Source: Novosphingobium sp. Chol11 (GTDB lineage Bacteria > Pseudomonadota > Alphaproteobacteria > Sphingomonadales > Sphingomonadaceae). Taken from it: DNA of 64,000 nt. This document shows, one piece after another, positions 9,105 through 19,009 of the stretch. The stretch spans positions 80,109 to 144,108 of the forward strand of contig CAMDQO010000005.1 in the NCBI GenBank assembly GCA_945906105.1. Direction: 5' to 3'. The notes beneath the pieces were generated by a model, which saw only the letters and a list, made by a program, of their open reading frames with translations, ran no database searches and was not told the DNA's origin. Position numbers and translations under genes: made by a program. Each line of letters begins with the position of its first letter. The first letter of the stretch is position 1.

Positions 9105-9761
9105 ATGCCGTCAGTCATTTTTCCCGGTCCCGAAGGTCGCCTTGAAGGCCGTTTCCAGCCGGGTTCACGCCCGCGCGCGCCGGTCGCCATGATCCTTCAT
9201 CCGCACCCGCAGGCAGGCGGCACGATGAATGACCGGATTACTCAGGCGATGTATAAAACCTTCGTGGCACGCGGCTTTGCCACACTGCGCTTCAACTTTC
9301 GCGGGGTTGGCCGCAGCCAGGGCAGCTTTGACAACGGCGTGGGCGAATTGTCCGATGCCGCATCGGCGCTCGATTGGGTGCAGTCGATCCATCCCGAAGC
9401 GACCACCACATGGATCGCCGGCAACAGCTTTGGCGCGCTGATCGGCATGCAGCTGCTGATGCGCCGTCCGGAAATTCGCGGCTTCATCTCGGTCGCCCCG
9501 CCCGCCAATATGTATGATTTCAGCTTCCTTGCCCCCTGCCCCGCCTCTGGCATCATCGTGCAGGGTGCCGCTGATACCGTGGTGACACCCGGCGCGGTGC
9601 AGAAGCTGGTCGACAAGCTGCGCACCCAGCGCCACATCACCATCCACCACGACGAAATCCCCCGCGCCAATCACTTCTTCGAGAACGAGATGACCGAGAT
9701 GATGCTGTCGGTGGACAATTACCTCGACTTCCGTCTCTCACCGGAATGCCCGATCAGGTAA
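9105..9761 (+). CDS. Alpha/beta hydrolase
   Basis: A 218-residue alpha/beta hydrolase of the short, lid-poor 'dienelactone/YceI-neighbour' type. The nucleophile elbow is G-N-S-F-G in WIAGNSFGALIG; an HPHPQAGG oxyanion region precedes it and the C-terminal ANHFFE histidine completes the triad. No signal peptide is present. I use ATG 9105 because the sequence MPSVIFPGPEGRLEGR is the usual beginning in this group. The gene is divergent from the cysteine desulfurase operon, a common pairing in this lineage. Its substrate is unknown. Confidence 0.85.
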   Translation: MPSVIFPGPEGRLEGRFQPGSRPRAPVAMILHPHPQAGGTMNDRITQAMYKTFVARGFATLRFNFRGVGRSQGSFDNGVGELSDAASALDWVQSIHPEATTTWIAGNSFGALIGMQLLMRRPEIRGFISVAPPANMYDFSFLAPCPASGIIVQGAADTVVTPGAVQKLVDKLRTQRHITIHHDEIPRANHFFENEMTEMMLSVDNYLDFRLSPECPIR

Positions 9762-9765
9762 GGGT

Positions 9766-9966
9766 TTAGCGCCCCGCTTGCGCGGCGGGGGCTTTCCCAG
9801 TGGCATCGGGCAGGGTCCAGATCGCCACATTGCCTGCGAGCACCGCAGCCAGCACCAGCATCAGCAGCGCCTGCTTTTTCGTGCCGCCCCGGCGCAGCAG
9901 GAATAGTGCGCCAAGCACAAGTGCGATAACGGCCAGTGACATCAAGGATAAAGCGGTGTTGAGCAT
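9766..9966 (-). CDS. Small two-helix membrane protein
   Basis: A 66-residue protein with two hydrophobic helices (about 4-24 and 34-50) joined by a basic turn RRGGTKK, with an Ala/Pro-rich tail. No family is recognised. It converges on the hydrolase gene with 4 bp between stops. A GC-rich hairpin-like stretch around 9769-9795 overlaps its 3' end and may help end transcription. Base composition and the clean membrane topology support a real gene, but it is short. Confidence 0.55.
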   Translation of the reverse strand: MLNTALSLMSLAVIALVLGALFLLRRGGTKKQALLMLVLAAVLAGNVAIWTLPDATGKAPAAQAGR

Positions 9967-10042
9967 AGTGCCCGCATAACCGGATCAGCACTTTGCAGAA
10001 AGTTATTTGACTCTGCGCCATTCGCTTTCCAGCATCGCGGCC

Positions 10043-11878
10043 ATGACACACATCACGATCACCCGCCGCGATGCGCTGACCGGCCTTGCCGTTACCGCAG
10101 GTGCGCTTGCTCTCCCCGCTTCCGTGCTGGCCGCTGCCAAGGGCATCACGACCGTTCAGGCGCGCGCCAGCAAGCTGCTCGACGATGTGGCATGGCGTCT
10201 GCTGGCCGAAAGCCCTGAAGGTGCGACCAGCCTTGGCCTTGATACCGGCGCCCATGTTGCCTTGCGCAGCAGGCTGGGAGACCGATCTCCCGCAGGCGTG
10301 GCGCGGCAGAGGGCGCTGCTGCGCGCCGATCTGCATAAGATTTCGGCAATCCCGGCCAATGCGGTGGATGCACAGACTCAGACCAGCCTTGCCGTGGTCA
10401 AAAGCGCCTATCGCGCCGCGCTCGATGGCTTCGCCTTGCCCTATGGCGATGTCGCTATCGGCGGCTGGCGCAACACGCCCTATGTGGTGATCCAGAATGT
10501 CGGCGCCTATCTTGATACGCCGCGCTTTCTCGATGGCGATCACCCGGTACGAAATGAAGCCGATGCAGAAGCATACCTCACCCGGCTTTCGCAAATGCCC
10601 GCGCTGCTCGATGGCGAACTGGCGCGGCTCAAATCGGCGAGTGGCAAAGGCCTGATCGCACCCGACTTCCTGCTCGACAAAGCGATCACCCAGATGGAGC
10701 GCACGATTACCGATGCCTCTGCCGGCACTTCCGGGTTGGTGCATTCGCTCGAAAGTCGGACCATGACTATTCCCGGTGATTGGGCTCCGCGGGCAAAGGG
10801 CATTGTGACTAAAAATGTCCTCCCCGCACTCCAGCGCCAGCTTGATGAACTGAAAAAACAGCGCATCCGCGCCACTTCCGAGGCGGGGATGTGGTCTCGC
10901 CCGCATGGCGATGAATGGTATGCTTGGGGCCTTCGCGCCAGCACCACCACGCGGCGCACACCTGCCGAGATACACCAGATCGGCAAGGATCAGCTGGCCG
11001 AATTGCAGGCCCGGATGGAGCCGATCCTGCACAAGCTGGGCTATACCTCTGGCACGGTCGGCGCGCGGATGAAGGCGCTGGCGGGCGACGAGCGCTTCAA
11101 GTTCTCAAAGGATGACAAGGGCCGCGCCGAGATCGTCAAGTTGATGGAAGACCGCATTGCCTTTATCCGCACCAAGCTGCCACAGGCGTTCCGCACGCTG
11201 GTTCCCGGCAAGCTGGAAATCCGCAGGCTCCCAGCTGCCGAAGAAGCAGGCGCGCCCAATGCCTATGGCGGCGCGGGATCCATCGACGGGTCGATCCCCG
11301 GCAAGGTCTGGGTCAATCTGGGTGACACTGATCGGCACAACCGCTTTTCAGTGCCCGATCTGGTGTTCCACGAGGGTATTCCCGGCCACGTCTGGCAGGG
11401 CGAATATGCCAACCGCCTGCCGCTGATCCGCTCGCTGCTGGCATTCAACGCCTATTCGGAAGGCTGGGCGCTCTATGCCCAGCAGTTGGCGGATGAGCTG
11501 GGTGCCTATGACGATGATCCGGTGGGGCGGCTTGGCTATTTGCAAGGCATCTCGTTCCGCTGCTGCCGTCTGGTGGTCGATACCGGGATGCACGCGATGC
11601 GGTGGAGCCGGGCGCAGGCACAAGCCTGGTTTGCCGAAGCCAACGGCTCTGGCCTGTCCGAACTCGCGCCAGAGATTGATCGCTATTGTTCATGGCCGGG
11701 GCAGGCTTGCGGCTACAAAATGGGCCACAGCGAGATCAATGTGCAGCGCGCCCGCGCCAAGGCCGCTCTGGGGGCGAAATATGATTTGCGCGATTTCGAT
11801 CAGGCGGTGGTCGGCGGCGGCAATGTTCCGCTTGATGTGCTGGCGCTTAATGTCGGGCGCTATATTGCCGGGGCATGA
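10043..11878 (+). CDS. DUF885 family, exported metallopeptidase-like protein
   Basis: A 611-residue DUF885 protein. The N-terminus has a twin-arginine-like signal (ITRRDALTGLAVTAG) ending near ALAA, so it is probably exported through Tat. The core holds an HEGIPGH motif, a variant of the HExxH-type zinc site seen in this family, followed by an EGWALY motif carrying a likely third ligand. DUF885 members are thought to be metallopeptidases. I use ATG 10043 because the upstream TTG at 10007 would bury the signal peptide. No operon partner is evident. Confidence 0.82.
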   Translation: MTHITITRRDALTGLAVTAGALALPASVLAAAKGITTVQARASKLLDDVAWRLLAESPEGATSLGLDTGAHVALRSRLGDRSPAGVARQRALLRADLHKISAIPANAVDAQTQTSLAVVKSAYRAALDGFALPYGDVAIGGWRNTPYVVIQNVGAYLDTPRFLDGDHPVRNEADAEAYLTRLSQMPALLDGELARLKSASGKGLIAPDFLLDKAITQMERTITDASAGTSGLVHSLESRTMTIPGDWAPRAKGIVTKNVLPALQRQLDELKKQRIRATSEAGMWSRPHGDEWYAWGLRASTTTRRTPAEIHQIGKDQLAELQARMEPILHKLGYTSGTVGARMKALAGDERFKFSKDDKGRAEIVKLMEDRIAFIRTKLPQAFRTLVPGKLEIRRLPAAEEAGAPNAYGGAGSIDGSIPGKVWVNLGDTDRHNRFSVPDLVFHEGIPGHVWQGEYANRLPLIRSLLAFNAYSEGWALYAQQLADELGAYDDDPVGRLGYLQGISFRCCRLVVDTGMHAMRWSRAQAQAWFAEANGSGLSELAPEIDRYCSWPGQACGYKMGHSEINVQRARAKAALGAKYDLRDFDQAVVGGGNVPLDVLALNVGRYIAGA

Positions 11879-12022
11879 GGGCAGCACGCTGACACAAATG
11901 TAAATTCGCGCGAAGCTTGGCAAAGAGCGCTACTCCTCTTGGGCAATGCCGCGTAACCTTGTCACAACGGGGACATCTAATTCAGGTCCAAGGGCGGACC
12001 ATTCATGAAAGGGAAGCGCACC

Positions 12023-12415
12023 ATGTCAATTTTCGGAAAGATCAAGGACGCCATATTTGGCCACAAGGCTGAAGCAGCGCCGGCTCCAGTGATCGAATCA
12101 TCACCCGCTGCTGATCTGGCGGCTGAAGCCATGGCCGCTGTCGCCGCCGCTCCGGTGGCGATCAGTGCTGTTGATGTCGAAGCTAACCTTGCCGCCATGG
12201 CGGCTGGCAAGGATCTCAACTGGCGCACGTCAATCGTCGATCTGATGAAGCTGCTCGGCATCGATTCGAGCTATGAGAACCGCAAGGAACTGGCGACCGA
12301 ACTCGGTCGCACAGACTATTCTGGTTCGGCTGAAGACAACATCTGGCTGCAAAAGGCCACCATGGGCGAACTCGCCAAAAATGGCGGCACGGTTCCTGCC
12401 AGCATGATCGACTGA
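12023..12415 (+). CDS. DUF3597 domain-containing protein
   Basis: A 130-residue protein. The N-terminal MSIFGKIKDAIFG helix is followed by an Ala/Pro-rich linker (about 18-60) and then the conserved DUF3597 domain (LNWRTSIVDLMKLLGIDSSYENRKELATELG). The family is small, often annotated as LysM-associated or stress related, and its function is unknown. ATG 12023 was chosen over 12005 because it matches the family beginning. A strong terminator follows at 12431-12469, shared with the convergent DUF937 gene. Confidence 0.82.
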   Translation: MSIFGKIKDAIFGHKAEAAPAPVIESSPAADLAAEAMAAVAAAPVAISAVDVEANLAAMAAGKDLNWRTSIVDLMKLLGIDSSYENRKELATELGRTDYSGSAEDNIWLQKATMGELAKNGGTVPASMID

Positions 12416-12430
12416 TCGATCAGCCAACGC

Positions 12431-12469
12431 AAAAAAGGCCCTGACACCACGCGGTGTCAGGGCCTTTTT
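12431..12469. terminator. Bidirectional Rho-independent terminator
   Basis: A perfect 12-bp stem (12437-12448 with 12453-12464) closes a 4-base ACGC loop. It is flanked by six A on the left and five T on the right, so it works in both directions. It lies between two convergent genes (DUF3597 stop at 12415, DUF937-type stop at 12498) and should end both transcripts. Confidence 0.95.
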
Positions 12470-12497
12470 AATAAGTGACGCGTTAACGGGGGAGGAA

Positions 12498-12857
12498 TTA
12501 CTCCTTGCCGAACATGCCCTTGGCCATACCGGCCAGATCGTTGAGCGGGTTGCCGTCACCGTCCTTGTCGAGCATCCCGGTGATGCCTGACAGTGCAGAG
12601 TTGCCCTTGATCATCTCGGCAAACTGGCCAAGCGAGCCTTCGCCGCCGATGTGACCGACGATCTGTGACAGGATGCCCGCATCGACGCCGGTCGCCTGCG
12701 AAGCGGTTTCCACCGTATCGCCCGGCTCAGAGTGGGCCTTGCCAAGCGCACCAATGGCCTTTTCGGCAATTGACGGATCAATACCGAGCTTTGTCGCCAT
12801 ATTGGCGACGTCAAAGTTACTGCCAACCTGGCTGAGGATGCTGTCGAGAAGGCTCAT
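12498..12857 (-). CDS. DUF937/YidB-like protein with EF-hand-like loop
   Basis: A 119-residue protein beginning MSLLDSILSQ, with helical repeats typical of DUF937/YidB-like proteins. A D-x-D-x-D-G calcium-binding-like loop occurs at D97-D101 (LDKDGDGNPL); the usual acidic residue at loop position 12 sits one place early, so calcium binding is uncertain. There is no signal peptide. ATG 12857 was preferred over an upstream start at 12872. It converges on the DUF3597 gene through a shared terminator. Confidence 0.75.
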   Translation of the reverse strand: MSLLDSILSQVGSNFDVANMATKLGIDPSIAEKAIGALGKAHSEPGDTVETASQATGVDAGILSQIVGHIGGEGSLGQFAEMIKGNSALSGITGMLDKDGDGNPLNDLAGMAKGMFGKE

Positions 12858-12943
12858 GGTGTGCGACTCCAAAAAAGTGAGCGCGATTAATGCGATGAAT
12901 CCTCACTGGTTCAAAGTTAAATCTCGCAAACTTCCATCTGAGT

Positions 12944-14542
12944 TCAGGCGGCTACCGGAGCCGCCTGACGGACGCCTTCATCGACGTAATCAGCAAATTG
13001 CGCGAAATTTTTGATGAACTTGCAAACCAGGTCCTGAGCCATCACATCATACTGCTCTGCATCAGCCCAAGTGCCGCGCGGATCGAGGATCGCGCTATCC
13101 ACACCGGGAACTGCGACCGGCACCTCGAACCCGAAATTCGGATCGACGCGGAATTCAACATCATTAAGCGAGCCATCAAGCGCGGCATTGAGCAGTGCGC
13201 GGGTGGCCTTGATCGGCATACGCTTGCCGGTGCCGTATTTGCCGCCGGTCCAGCCGGTGTTGACCAGCCAGCACTGCGCATTGCCTTCGGCGATCCGCTT
13301 CTTCAGCAGGTTGCCGTAAACGCTCGGATGCCGGGGCATGAAAGCGGCGCCGAAGCAGGTAGAGAAAGTCGCTTCGGGCTCCGTCACACCGATTTCGGTG
13401 CCAGCCACCTTGGCGGTGTAGCCCGAAAGGAAGTAATACATCGCCTGATCGGCAGTCAGCCGCGCAATCGGGGGGAGCACGCCGAAAGCATCGGCGGTGA
13501 GCATGATCACGTTCGAGGGAGCCGGGCCGAGGTTCTGTTCCGAGGCATTGGGGATGAAGTCGATCGGATAGGCGCCCCGGCTGTTTTCTGCGAGGCTGGC
13601 GTCAGCGAAATCAAGCTCACGCGTATCCGGGTCCATCACCACGTTTTCGAGGATGGTGCCGAACATCTTGGTGGTGGCGTAGATTTCCGGCTCACCCTCC
13701 TGCGAAAGATTTATCATCTTGGCATAGCAGCCGCCTTCGAAATTAAACACGGCGGTATCCGACCAGCCATGCTCGTCATCGCCGATCAGTGTACGGCTGG
13801 CATCGGCGGAAAGCGTGGTCTTGCCGGTGCCCGACAAGCCGAAGAAGATCGCGCTCTTGCCATCCGCACCGATATTGGCGCTGCAATGCATCGGCATCAC
13901 GCCCTGCGCGGGAAGCAGATAATTCAGCAGGCCGAACACGCCCTTCTTCATCTCGCCCGAATAGCCGGTGCCGCCGATCAGGATCAGCTTCTCGGTGAAA
14001 TTCACGGCAATCACCGTACCGCTGCGGCAGCCGTGGCGCGCCGGATCGGCGGTGAAGCTGGGCAGGTTGAGAATGGTATATTCGGGGACGAATGCTGCCA
14101 CTTCGTCTTCGGTCGGGCGCACCAGCAATGTGCGCACGAACAGGCTGTGCCACGCCATTTCGGTGACCACGCGCACACTGACGCGGTATTCTGGCTGCGA
14201 TCCGCCGAACAGGTCAGCCACGAAAAGTTCGTCCTGCTTGGCCAGATGGCTGAGAAAATCAGCCTTCAGGGCGGCGAAATGTTCTGACGTCATCGGCTGG
14301 TTGATCGCGCCCCAGAAGATGTTGTCCTCGGTGTCGGTATCGCGGACGACGAACTTATCCTTGACACTGCGTCCGGTGAACTTGCCCGTTTCTACCAGCA
14401 ATGCACCGTGCTTGGTTAGCTTGCCTTCGCCTTTCACCAGCGCCTGTTCCACCAGCTGAGCAGTGCAGAGGTTGGCATAAATCTTGGCGCCAGTAGTAAA
14501 GCCCTGGCTGGTAAGAGATGTGGAAAGCGTTGACGCGGTCAA
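12944..14542 (-). CDS. pckA: Phosphoenolpyruvate carboxykinase (ATP)
   Basis: A 532-residue enzyme that converts oxaloacetate and ATP to phosphoenolpyruvate, the first committed step of gluconeogenesis. It has the [13 protein letters not shown] phosphate-site motif (about 190-201), the kinase-1a P-loop GLSGTGKTT (235-243) and the metal-binding IGDDEHGW. Length is typical. It is divergent from chvI across 273 bp. The same neighbourhood in rhizobia places pckA beside chvI and the PTS genes, linking gluconeogenesis to nutrient sensing. Confidence 0.96.
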   Translation of the reverse strand: MTASTLSTSLTSQGFTTGAKIYANLCTAQLVEQALVKGEGKLTKHGALLVETGKFTGRSVKDKFVVRDTDTEDNIFWGAINQPMTSEHFAALKADFLSHLAKQDELFVADLFGGSQPEYRVSVRVVTEMAWHSLFVRTLLVRPTEDEVAAFVPEYTILNLPSFTADPARHGCRSGTVIAVNFTEKLILIGGTGYSGEMKKGVFGLLNYLLPAQGVMPMHCSANIGADGKSAIFFGLSGTGKTTLSADASRTLIGDDEHGWSDTAVFNFEGGCYAKMINLSQEGEPEIYATTKMFGTILENVVMDPDTRELDFADASLAENSRGAYPIDFIPNASEQNLGPAPSNVIMLTADAFGVLPPIARLTADQAMYYFLSGYTAKVAGTEIGVTEPEATFSTCFGAAFMPRHPSVYGNLLKKRIAEGNAQCWLVNTGWTGGKYGTGKRMPIKATRALLNAALDGSLNDVEFRVDPNFGFEVPVAVPGVDSAILDPRGTWADAEQYDVMAQDLVCKFIKNFAQFADYVDEGVRQAAPVAA

Positions 14543-14702
14543 GGTCGTCTCCTGTAGGGGCTGGCCGCTAAGAAAAGGCTCTCAGGCGGCAAGATGCATA
14601 GGTATGCGAGATTCGCGCCGCGCATAGTCGAGCATGGCCAAACCGTCAAATCACCGATGCGGCTGAATCACAACCTAAGCTCATTGCCAATCATCAATTC
14701 GC

Positions 14703-14733
14703 TCAGGCAATTGCCGATCTGTTCAGGCAATTG
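14703..14733. promoter_or_regulatory. Two direct TCAGGCAATTG repeats upstream of chvI
   Basis: The 11-bp word TCAGGCAATTG occurs at 14703-14713 and again at 14723-14733, exactly 20 bp apart (about two helical turns). It lies in the pckA/chvI divergent spacer, about 80-110 bp before the chvI start. Such spacing suits a response-regulator dimer binding one face of DNA. The regulator is not known; ChvI autoregulation is a guess. Confidence 0.5.
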
Positions 14734-14815
14734 ATTGTCAGCCGGAGTGCAAGCGGTTAGAGCCAAATGCCCTAACCACATCGGGCCCAAAGCCGCAAAA
14801 GAAGCCCCAGCACGC

Positions 14816-15562
14816 ATGGCCGCAACCGCCGAATCTCCTGAAACCGCAGCAGCGCAGCAAGTGATTGCGCTGGTTGATGATGATCGCAACATCCTCACCA
14901 CTGTGTCGATCGCGCTTCAGGCCGAGGGCTATGCCACCCGCGTTTATGCCGATGGCCAGACGGCGCTGAAGGCACTGCTCGAAAACCCGCCAGACCTTGC
15001 CATCTTCGACATCAAGATGCCGCGCATGGATGGCCTGGAATTGCTGCAGCGCTTGCGGGAAAAATCGGCGGTGCCGGTGATCTTTCTCACTTCAAAGGAT
15101 GAGGAGCCCGATGAAGCGCTGGGGCTGGCGCTGGGTGCCGATGACTATATCGCCAAGCCGTTCAGCCAGCGGCTGCTTACCGCACGGATCAGAGCTATCC
15201 TGCGCAGAAGCGAAATCACGCGTCAGCCACCCGGCGAAGACTCAGAGGAAAACCCTCCCGAAACCGTGCGCCGTGGCCGTCTGGAAATGGACCCACAGCG
15301 GCATCGTGTCCTGTGGGACGATAAACAGGTGTCGCTCACCGTCACCGAATTTCTCATCCTTGAAGCGCTGGCACAGCGCCCCGGAGTGGTCAAAAGCCGT
15401 AACCAGCTGATGGACGCAGCCTATAGCGACGATATTTTCGTCGATGATCGCACCATCGATAGCCATATCAAGCGGTTGCGGCGCAAGATCCGGGCTGTGG
15501 ACAGCAATTTCAGCGCGATCGAGACGCTTTACGGGGCGGGATACAGCTTCTCCGATGGATAG
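14816..15562 (+). CDS. chvI: Response regulator, ChvI type
   Basis: A 248-residue OmpR-family regulator. The receiver domain has the acidic cluster D21-D23, the phosphoacceptor D65 in [10 protein letters not shown]92 and K114 in AKPF. The C-terminal winged helix (about 150-245) includes [17 protein letters not shown] and the recognition region [15 protein letters not shown]. Its partner kinase overlaps its stop by 8 bp. In rhizobia ChvI controls envelope, exopolysaccharide and acid responses. I use ATG 14816 because earlier codons add a tail unlike receiver domains. Confidence 0.93.
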   Translation: MAATAESPETAAAQQVIALVDDDRNILTTVSIALQAEGYATRVYADGQTALKALLENPPDLAIFDIKMPRMDGLELLQRLREKSAVPVIFLTSKDEEPDEALGLALGADDYIAKPFSQRLLTARIRAILRRSEITRQPPGEDSEENPPETVRRGRLEMDPQRHRVLWDDKQVSLTVTEFLILEALAQRPGVVKSRNQLMDAAYSDDIFVDDRTIDSHIKRLRRKIRAVDSNFSAIETLYGAGYSFSDG

Positions 15563-17114
15563 GGTCCGTACTGGCAGGTCGCCCGAGCGGCTGTTCTGGA
15601 CGCGGCGCATTTCGCTCACCTCGCGCATCCTGGCCGTCAACATCATCGCCTTGGCACTGCTAGCCGGCTCTCTGTTTTACCTCGACAGCTACCGCAAGCA
15701 ACTGCTGGCCGAGCGGTCAAAACTGGCCAGTTCAGAAGCGCTGATCATCGCCGATGCCCTCGCCGAAACCCCGCGGACCGAGCGCGCGCCGTTGCTCGCC
15801 CGGATTGGCAGCGAACAGCATTTGCGCTTGCGGCTTTATGATGCACGCGGACACCAGCTGACCGACAGCTTCCTGCTAACTGACCCCAGCTTCCAGTTCA
15901 TCGACCCGTCGGGTGAAAGTTTGTTGCTGCGCGCTGCCCGGATGCTCGATCGTTCGATGGATTTTTTGGTCGGCGCGCCCGACGTGGCATCCTATATTGA
16001 GGCCGCCATCCCCACTGCCGATGCCTGGCCCGAGGTATCGCAAGCGCAGAAACTGGGTGAAGTGGTGGTGAAGGAGCGGCGCGCGCCCGATGGAACGCCA
16101 GTTTTCACCGCTGCCACCCCAGTGGGGGAGCGCGGCGAGGTATTGCTGACCACACGCAACGCCCGCGACATCACCGAAAAGGTGCGCGAGGCAAGGCAAA
16201 CGCTGGCGATCATCATCGGCGTGGCCCTGCTGCTGTCCGTGCTGCTCTCGCTGTTCCTAGCCCGCACCATCGTCCAGCCGCTCAAGGTGCTGGTGCGCGC
16301 CGCTGTGCGTGTGCGGCTCGGGCGTGACCGCGAGGTTGTCGTCCCGCGTCTGCCTGAACGCGGCGACGAAATCGGCCTGCTGGCTCGCGCCATTTCCGAT
16401 ATGACCGCAGCGCTCCGCCAGCGCATCGACGCGGTGGAAAGTTTCGCCGCCGATGTTGCCCATGAGGTCAAGAACCCGCTGGCGAGCCTGCGCAGCGCCA
16501 TTGATACGCTGGGCAAAGTGGATGACCCCGCCTTGCGCAAACAACTCACCGAAATTGCCGCCCATGATGTGCGCCGGATTGACCGGCTGGTTACCGAAAT
16601 TGCTTATGCCAGCCGCATCGATGCCGAACTGTCGCGCACAACTTTTGAAGCCGTCGATATGGGCGCACTGCTGCGTGGGCTCACCGGTGAGCGCGCCGAA
16701 CGCAAAGCTGATGGTGATTGCAAGATCATGCTCAAAACCGGCAACCGCCGCTGCATTGTGCCCGGCGATGCCGCCCGACTGGAGCGCGTGCTCTCCAACC
16801 TGCTCGATAATGCTGTGTCGTTCTCTCCCCCCGGCGGCACCATCGAGATCGCCATGAGCCGTGGCGACAATCGCGTGCGCATTGCCATCAGTGACGAAGG
16901 ACCGGGAATCCCGCTGGAAGAGCGCGAAAAAATCTTCGAACGCTTTCATTCTTTGCGCCCTGATGGCGAGGATTTTGGCAGCCACTCCGGCCTCGGCCTC
17001 GCCATCGCACGCACCATTGCCTTGGCCCATGACGGCAGCTTGACTGCGAGCAACCGGGCCGATGGCAAAGCTGGCGCCTGCCTTATCATCGACTTGCCCG
17101 AGATGGCGAAATGA
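15555..17114 (+). CDS. chvG: Sensor histidine kinase, ChvG/ExoS type
   Basis: A 519-residue membrane kinase. Transmembrane segments at about 27-45 and 217-237 enclose a periplasmic sensor of about 170 residues. A HAMP domain, then HisKA with phosphorylated H303 in [10 protein letters not shown], then the ATPase domain (N box [14 protein letters not shown] box DEGPGIP, GLGLAIA) follow. It phosphorylates ChvI. The start overlaps chvI by 8 bp. In relatives the sensor domain is held off by a periplasmic ExoR inhibitor, which is not in this window. Confidence 0.93.
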   Translation: MDRVRTGRSPERLFWTRRISLTSRILAVNIIALALLAGSLFYLDSYRKQLLAERSKLASSEALIIADALAETPRTERAPLLARIGSEQHLRLRLYDARGHQLTDSFLLTDPSFQFIDPSGESLLLRAARMLDRSMDFLVGAPDVASYIEAAIPTADAWPEVSQAQKLGEVVVKERRAPDGTPVFTAATPVGERGEVLLTTRNARDITEKVREARQTLAIIIGVALLLSVLLSLFLARTIVQPLKVLVRAAVRVRLGRDREVVVPRLPERGDEIGLLARAISDMTAALRQRIDAVESFAADVAHEVKNPLASLRSAIDTLGKVDDPALRKQLTEIAAHDVRRIDRLVTEIAYASRIDAELSRTTFEAVDMGALLRGLTGERAERKADGDCKIMLKTGNRRCIVPGDAARLERVLSNLLDNAVSFSPPGGTIEIAMSRGDNRVRIAISDEGPGIPLEEREKIFERFHSLRPDGEDFGSHSGLGLAIARTIALAHDGSLTASNRADGKAGACLIIDLPEMAK

Positions 17115-17527
17115 CTCTGCGCCAAGCCACTTGTGTTGCCATTGCTGGGCGCGCCGTGCTCATCGAAGGCGTATCTGGATCAGGCAAATCAAGCCTTGCG
17201 CTGGCACTGTTGGATCGCGGCGCGGTGCTGGTGGGTGACGATGGTGTGGTGCTTGAGGTCAGCGGCGGAAGACTGATCGCCCAGACGCCGCCAAATACAG
17301 CGGGCATGATCGAAGTGCGCAATCTGGGTATCCTCACCAGGCCGACGCAGGAAAACGTGCCGGTTGCGCTGGTGCTGATACTGGATGCCGATGCACCACG
17401 TTTCATCGACGAGGCCGAACATATCGAGATAGCCGGGATTACCCTGCCGATGATTCGCTTGTTTCCCGACTCGCCAGTGCTTCACCTGCGCGCCGAACTG
17501 GCACTGGAGCGTTACGGATTGTCTTGA
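17111..17527 (+). CDS. hprK: HPr kinase/phosphorylase, short alphaproteobacterial form
   Basis: A 138-residue protein that corresponds to the C-terminal catalytic domain of HPr kinase only; the usual N-terminal domain of Gram-positive enzymes is absent, as is normal in alphaproteobacteria. The P-loop is GVSGSGKS (20-27), followed by the acidic LVGDDGV site and the signature-like GMIEVRNLGIL. It phosphorylates a serine of HPr, whose gene lies three genes downstream. It overlaps the chvG stop by 4 bp (ATGA), tying the phosphorelay to the envelope two-component system. Confidence 0.92.
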   Translation: MTLRQATCVAIAGRAVLIEGVSGSGKSSLALALLDRGAVLVGDDGVVLEVSGGRLIAQTPPNTAGMIEVRNLGILTRPTQENVPVALVLILDADAPRFIDEAEHIEIAGITLPMIRLFPDSPVLHLRAELALERYGLS

Positions 17528-17579
17528 CCAGTCCTAACGCTGTGGACAAGCGCTAGCGGCAGGAGCAAATCAGCAGGCC

Positions 17580-18503
17580 ATGCTCAGCGAATCTCATGAC
17601 AGAAGCCAGCGCGTATTGCTTGTTACCGGCCTGCTTGGCGCGGGTAAAACCACAGCGCTGAAAGTGCTGGAAGACCTCGGCTGGGAAACCATCGACAACT
17701 TCCCCATCCGTATGCTCGGGCAGCTGATCGGCAAGCCTGGTGAGAATAGCGACTCTCTGCGCCCACCACTCGCTATCGGTTTCGATTCGCGCACCCGCGG
17801 CTTCAATCCGCTGGAAATCATCGAACGGGTAAAGCGACTTACCGGACGCGACGATCTGACCGTTACCGCGCTTTTCCTCGATTGTGCGGGGCAGGAACTT
17901 GAACGCCGCTATAACGAAACGCGCCGCCGCCACCCGCTCGCCGCCGATATGCCCGCCGCCTCTGGCATAGCGGCCGAACGCGAGCTGATGGAACCGCTGC
18001 GCCGCTGGGCCGATATGGTGATCTCGACCACCGAGATGTCGAGCAACGATCTGCAGCAGGCGGTTCGTGATCGGTTTGCCACGCAATCCGAACAGCAGTT
18101 GACTATCACCGTCTCCAGCTTCGGCTTTTCACGGGGGATGCCACCCGTTGCCGACCTGGTTTTCGATATGCGCTTCCTCGATAATCCACACTGGGTTGCC
18201 GATTTGCGCGAACTGACCGGCAAGGATCAGGCCGTTGCTGATCATATCCGCGAGGATGAGGCCTTTGCCCCCGCCTTCGCTCAGATTCGCGACCTGCTGC
18301 TGCTGCTGCTTCCTCGATATGAATTGCAGGGCAAAGCCTATGTCCATGTGGCCTTCGGCTGCACTGGTGGACGGCATCGTTCGGTGTTTACCGCCGAACA
18401 AATTGCGCAAGCCTTGCGCGACGCCGGGTTTTCCCCCACATTGCTGCACCGCAACCTCGGCTCGCGCGCGGCTGACCTCGTTGAGGGAAGCAGAACACGA
18501 TGA
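17580..18503 (+). CDS. rapZ: RapZ family P-loop NTPase / RNA adaptor
   Basis: A 307-residue RapZ (YvcJ/YhbJ) protein. The N-terminal Walker A is GLLGAGKT (17-24), with the typical ALKVLEDLGWETIDNFP helix. The C-terminal half holds the conserved HVAFGCTGGRHRSV motif of the RNA-binding/sensing domain. In enterobacteria RapZ guides RNase E to the GlmZ sRNA; in alphaproteobacteria the target is not established. The location between hprK and the PTS genes is conserved in this group. Confidence 0.93.
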   Translation: MLSESHDRSQRVLLVTGLLGAGKTTALKVLEDLGWETIDNFPIRMLGQLIGKPGENSDSLRPPLAIGFDSRTRGFNPLEIIERVKRLTGRDDLTVTALFLDCAGQELERRYNETRRRHPLAADMPAASGIAAERELMEPLRRWADMVISTTEMSSNDLQQAVRDRFATQSEQQLTITVSSFGFSRGMPPVADLVFDMRFLDNPHWVADLRELTGKDQAVADHIREDEAFAPAFAQIRDLLLLLLPRYELQGKAYVHVAFGCTGGRHRSVFTAEQIAQALRDAGFSPTLLHRNLGSRAADLVEGSRTR

Positions 18504-18591
18504 CCGCAAGAATTGACCAATCGGCTGACCTCTCACGCAAAATTGCGGCGAGTTCAGCACTTCGGCCCAGCATTCGGAGCGCTTTACCCCA

Positions 18592-18996
18592 ATGATCGGA
18601 TTGGTCCTGGTAACCCACGGCAAACTCGCTGTGGAATTCGTGCATGCGATGGAGCATGTTGTCGGCCGACAAGAGGCGGTAGCTACCGTCTGTATCGGCC
18701 CCAATGACGATATGGAAAAGCGTCGCCGGGAAATCGCGACTGCTGTTAAAACCGTCGATTCGGGCACAGGCGCCATCATCCTGACAGATCTGTTCGGTGG
18801 CACGCCCTCAAACCTCGCCATCTCGCTGATGCGCGCGGGCGAGATTGAGGTGATCGCCGGGATCAATCTGCCGATGCTGATCCGGCTGGCTGGCGCGCGC
18901 AAGACCATGACTGTCACCGCCGCTGTCTGTGCCGCGCGCGAGGCTGGACGCAATTATATAACTGTCGCCTCCGAGTTCCTCGGGCAGGAAGTCTGA
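18592..18996 (+). CDS. PTS EIIA component, mannose/fructose type
   Basis: A 134-residue EIIA-Man-like protein that receives phosphate from HPr on the active-site H9 (LVLVTHGKLA). The conserved TDLFGGTPSNLA loop is present. No EIIB or EIIC permease partner is seen here, so it is likely a regulatory EIIA rather than part of a sugar transporter. It sits between rapZ and HPr, the standard alphaproteobacterial order. Confidence 0.92.
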   Translation: MIGLVLVTHGKLAVEFVHAMEHVVGRQEAVATVCIGPNDDMEKRRREIATAVKTVDSGTGAIILTDLFGGTPSNLAISLMRAGEIEVIAGINLPMLIRLAGARKTMTVTAAVCAAREAGRNYITVASEFLGQEV

Positions 18997-19009
18997 TGGA
19001 GGCCAAGGC

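Noticed and set aside
8135..9145. Reading frame opposite the first cysteine desulfurase
   Set aside because: Antisense shadow that also crosses the divergent promoter region.
9769..9795. GC-rich hairpin after the alpha/beta hydrolase
   Set aside because: The stem is imperfect and overlaps the coding end of the small membrane protein; too weak to call as a terminator.
9719..11032. Long reading frame opposite the DUF885 gene (437 codons)
   Set aside because: Antisense shadow; composition and lack of motifs do not support a protein.
12998..14287. Long reading frame opposite pckA (429 codons)
   Set aside because: It is an antisense shadow of a well-recognised gene in GC-rich DNA, with no family motifs and no ribosome site.
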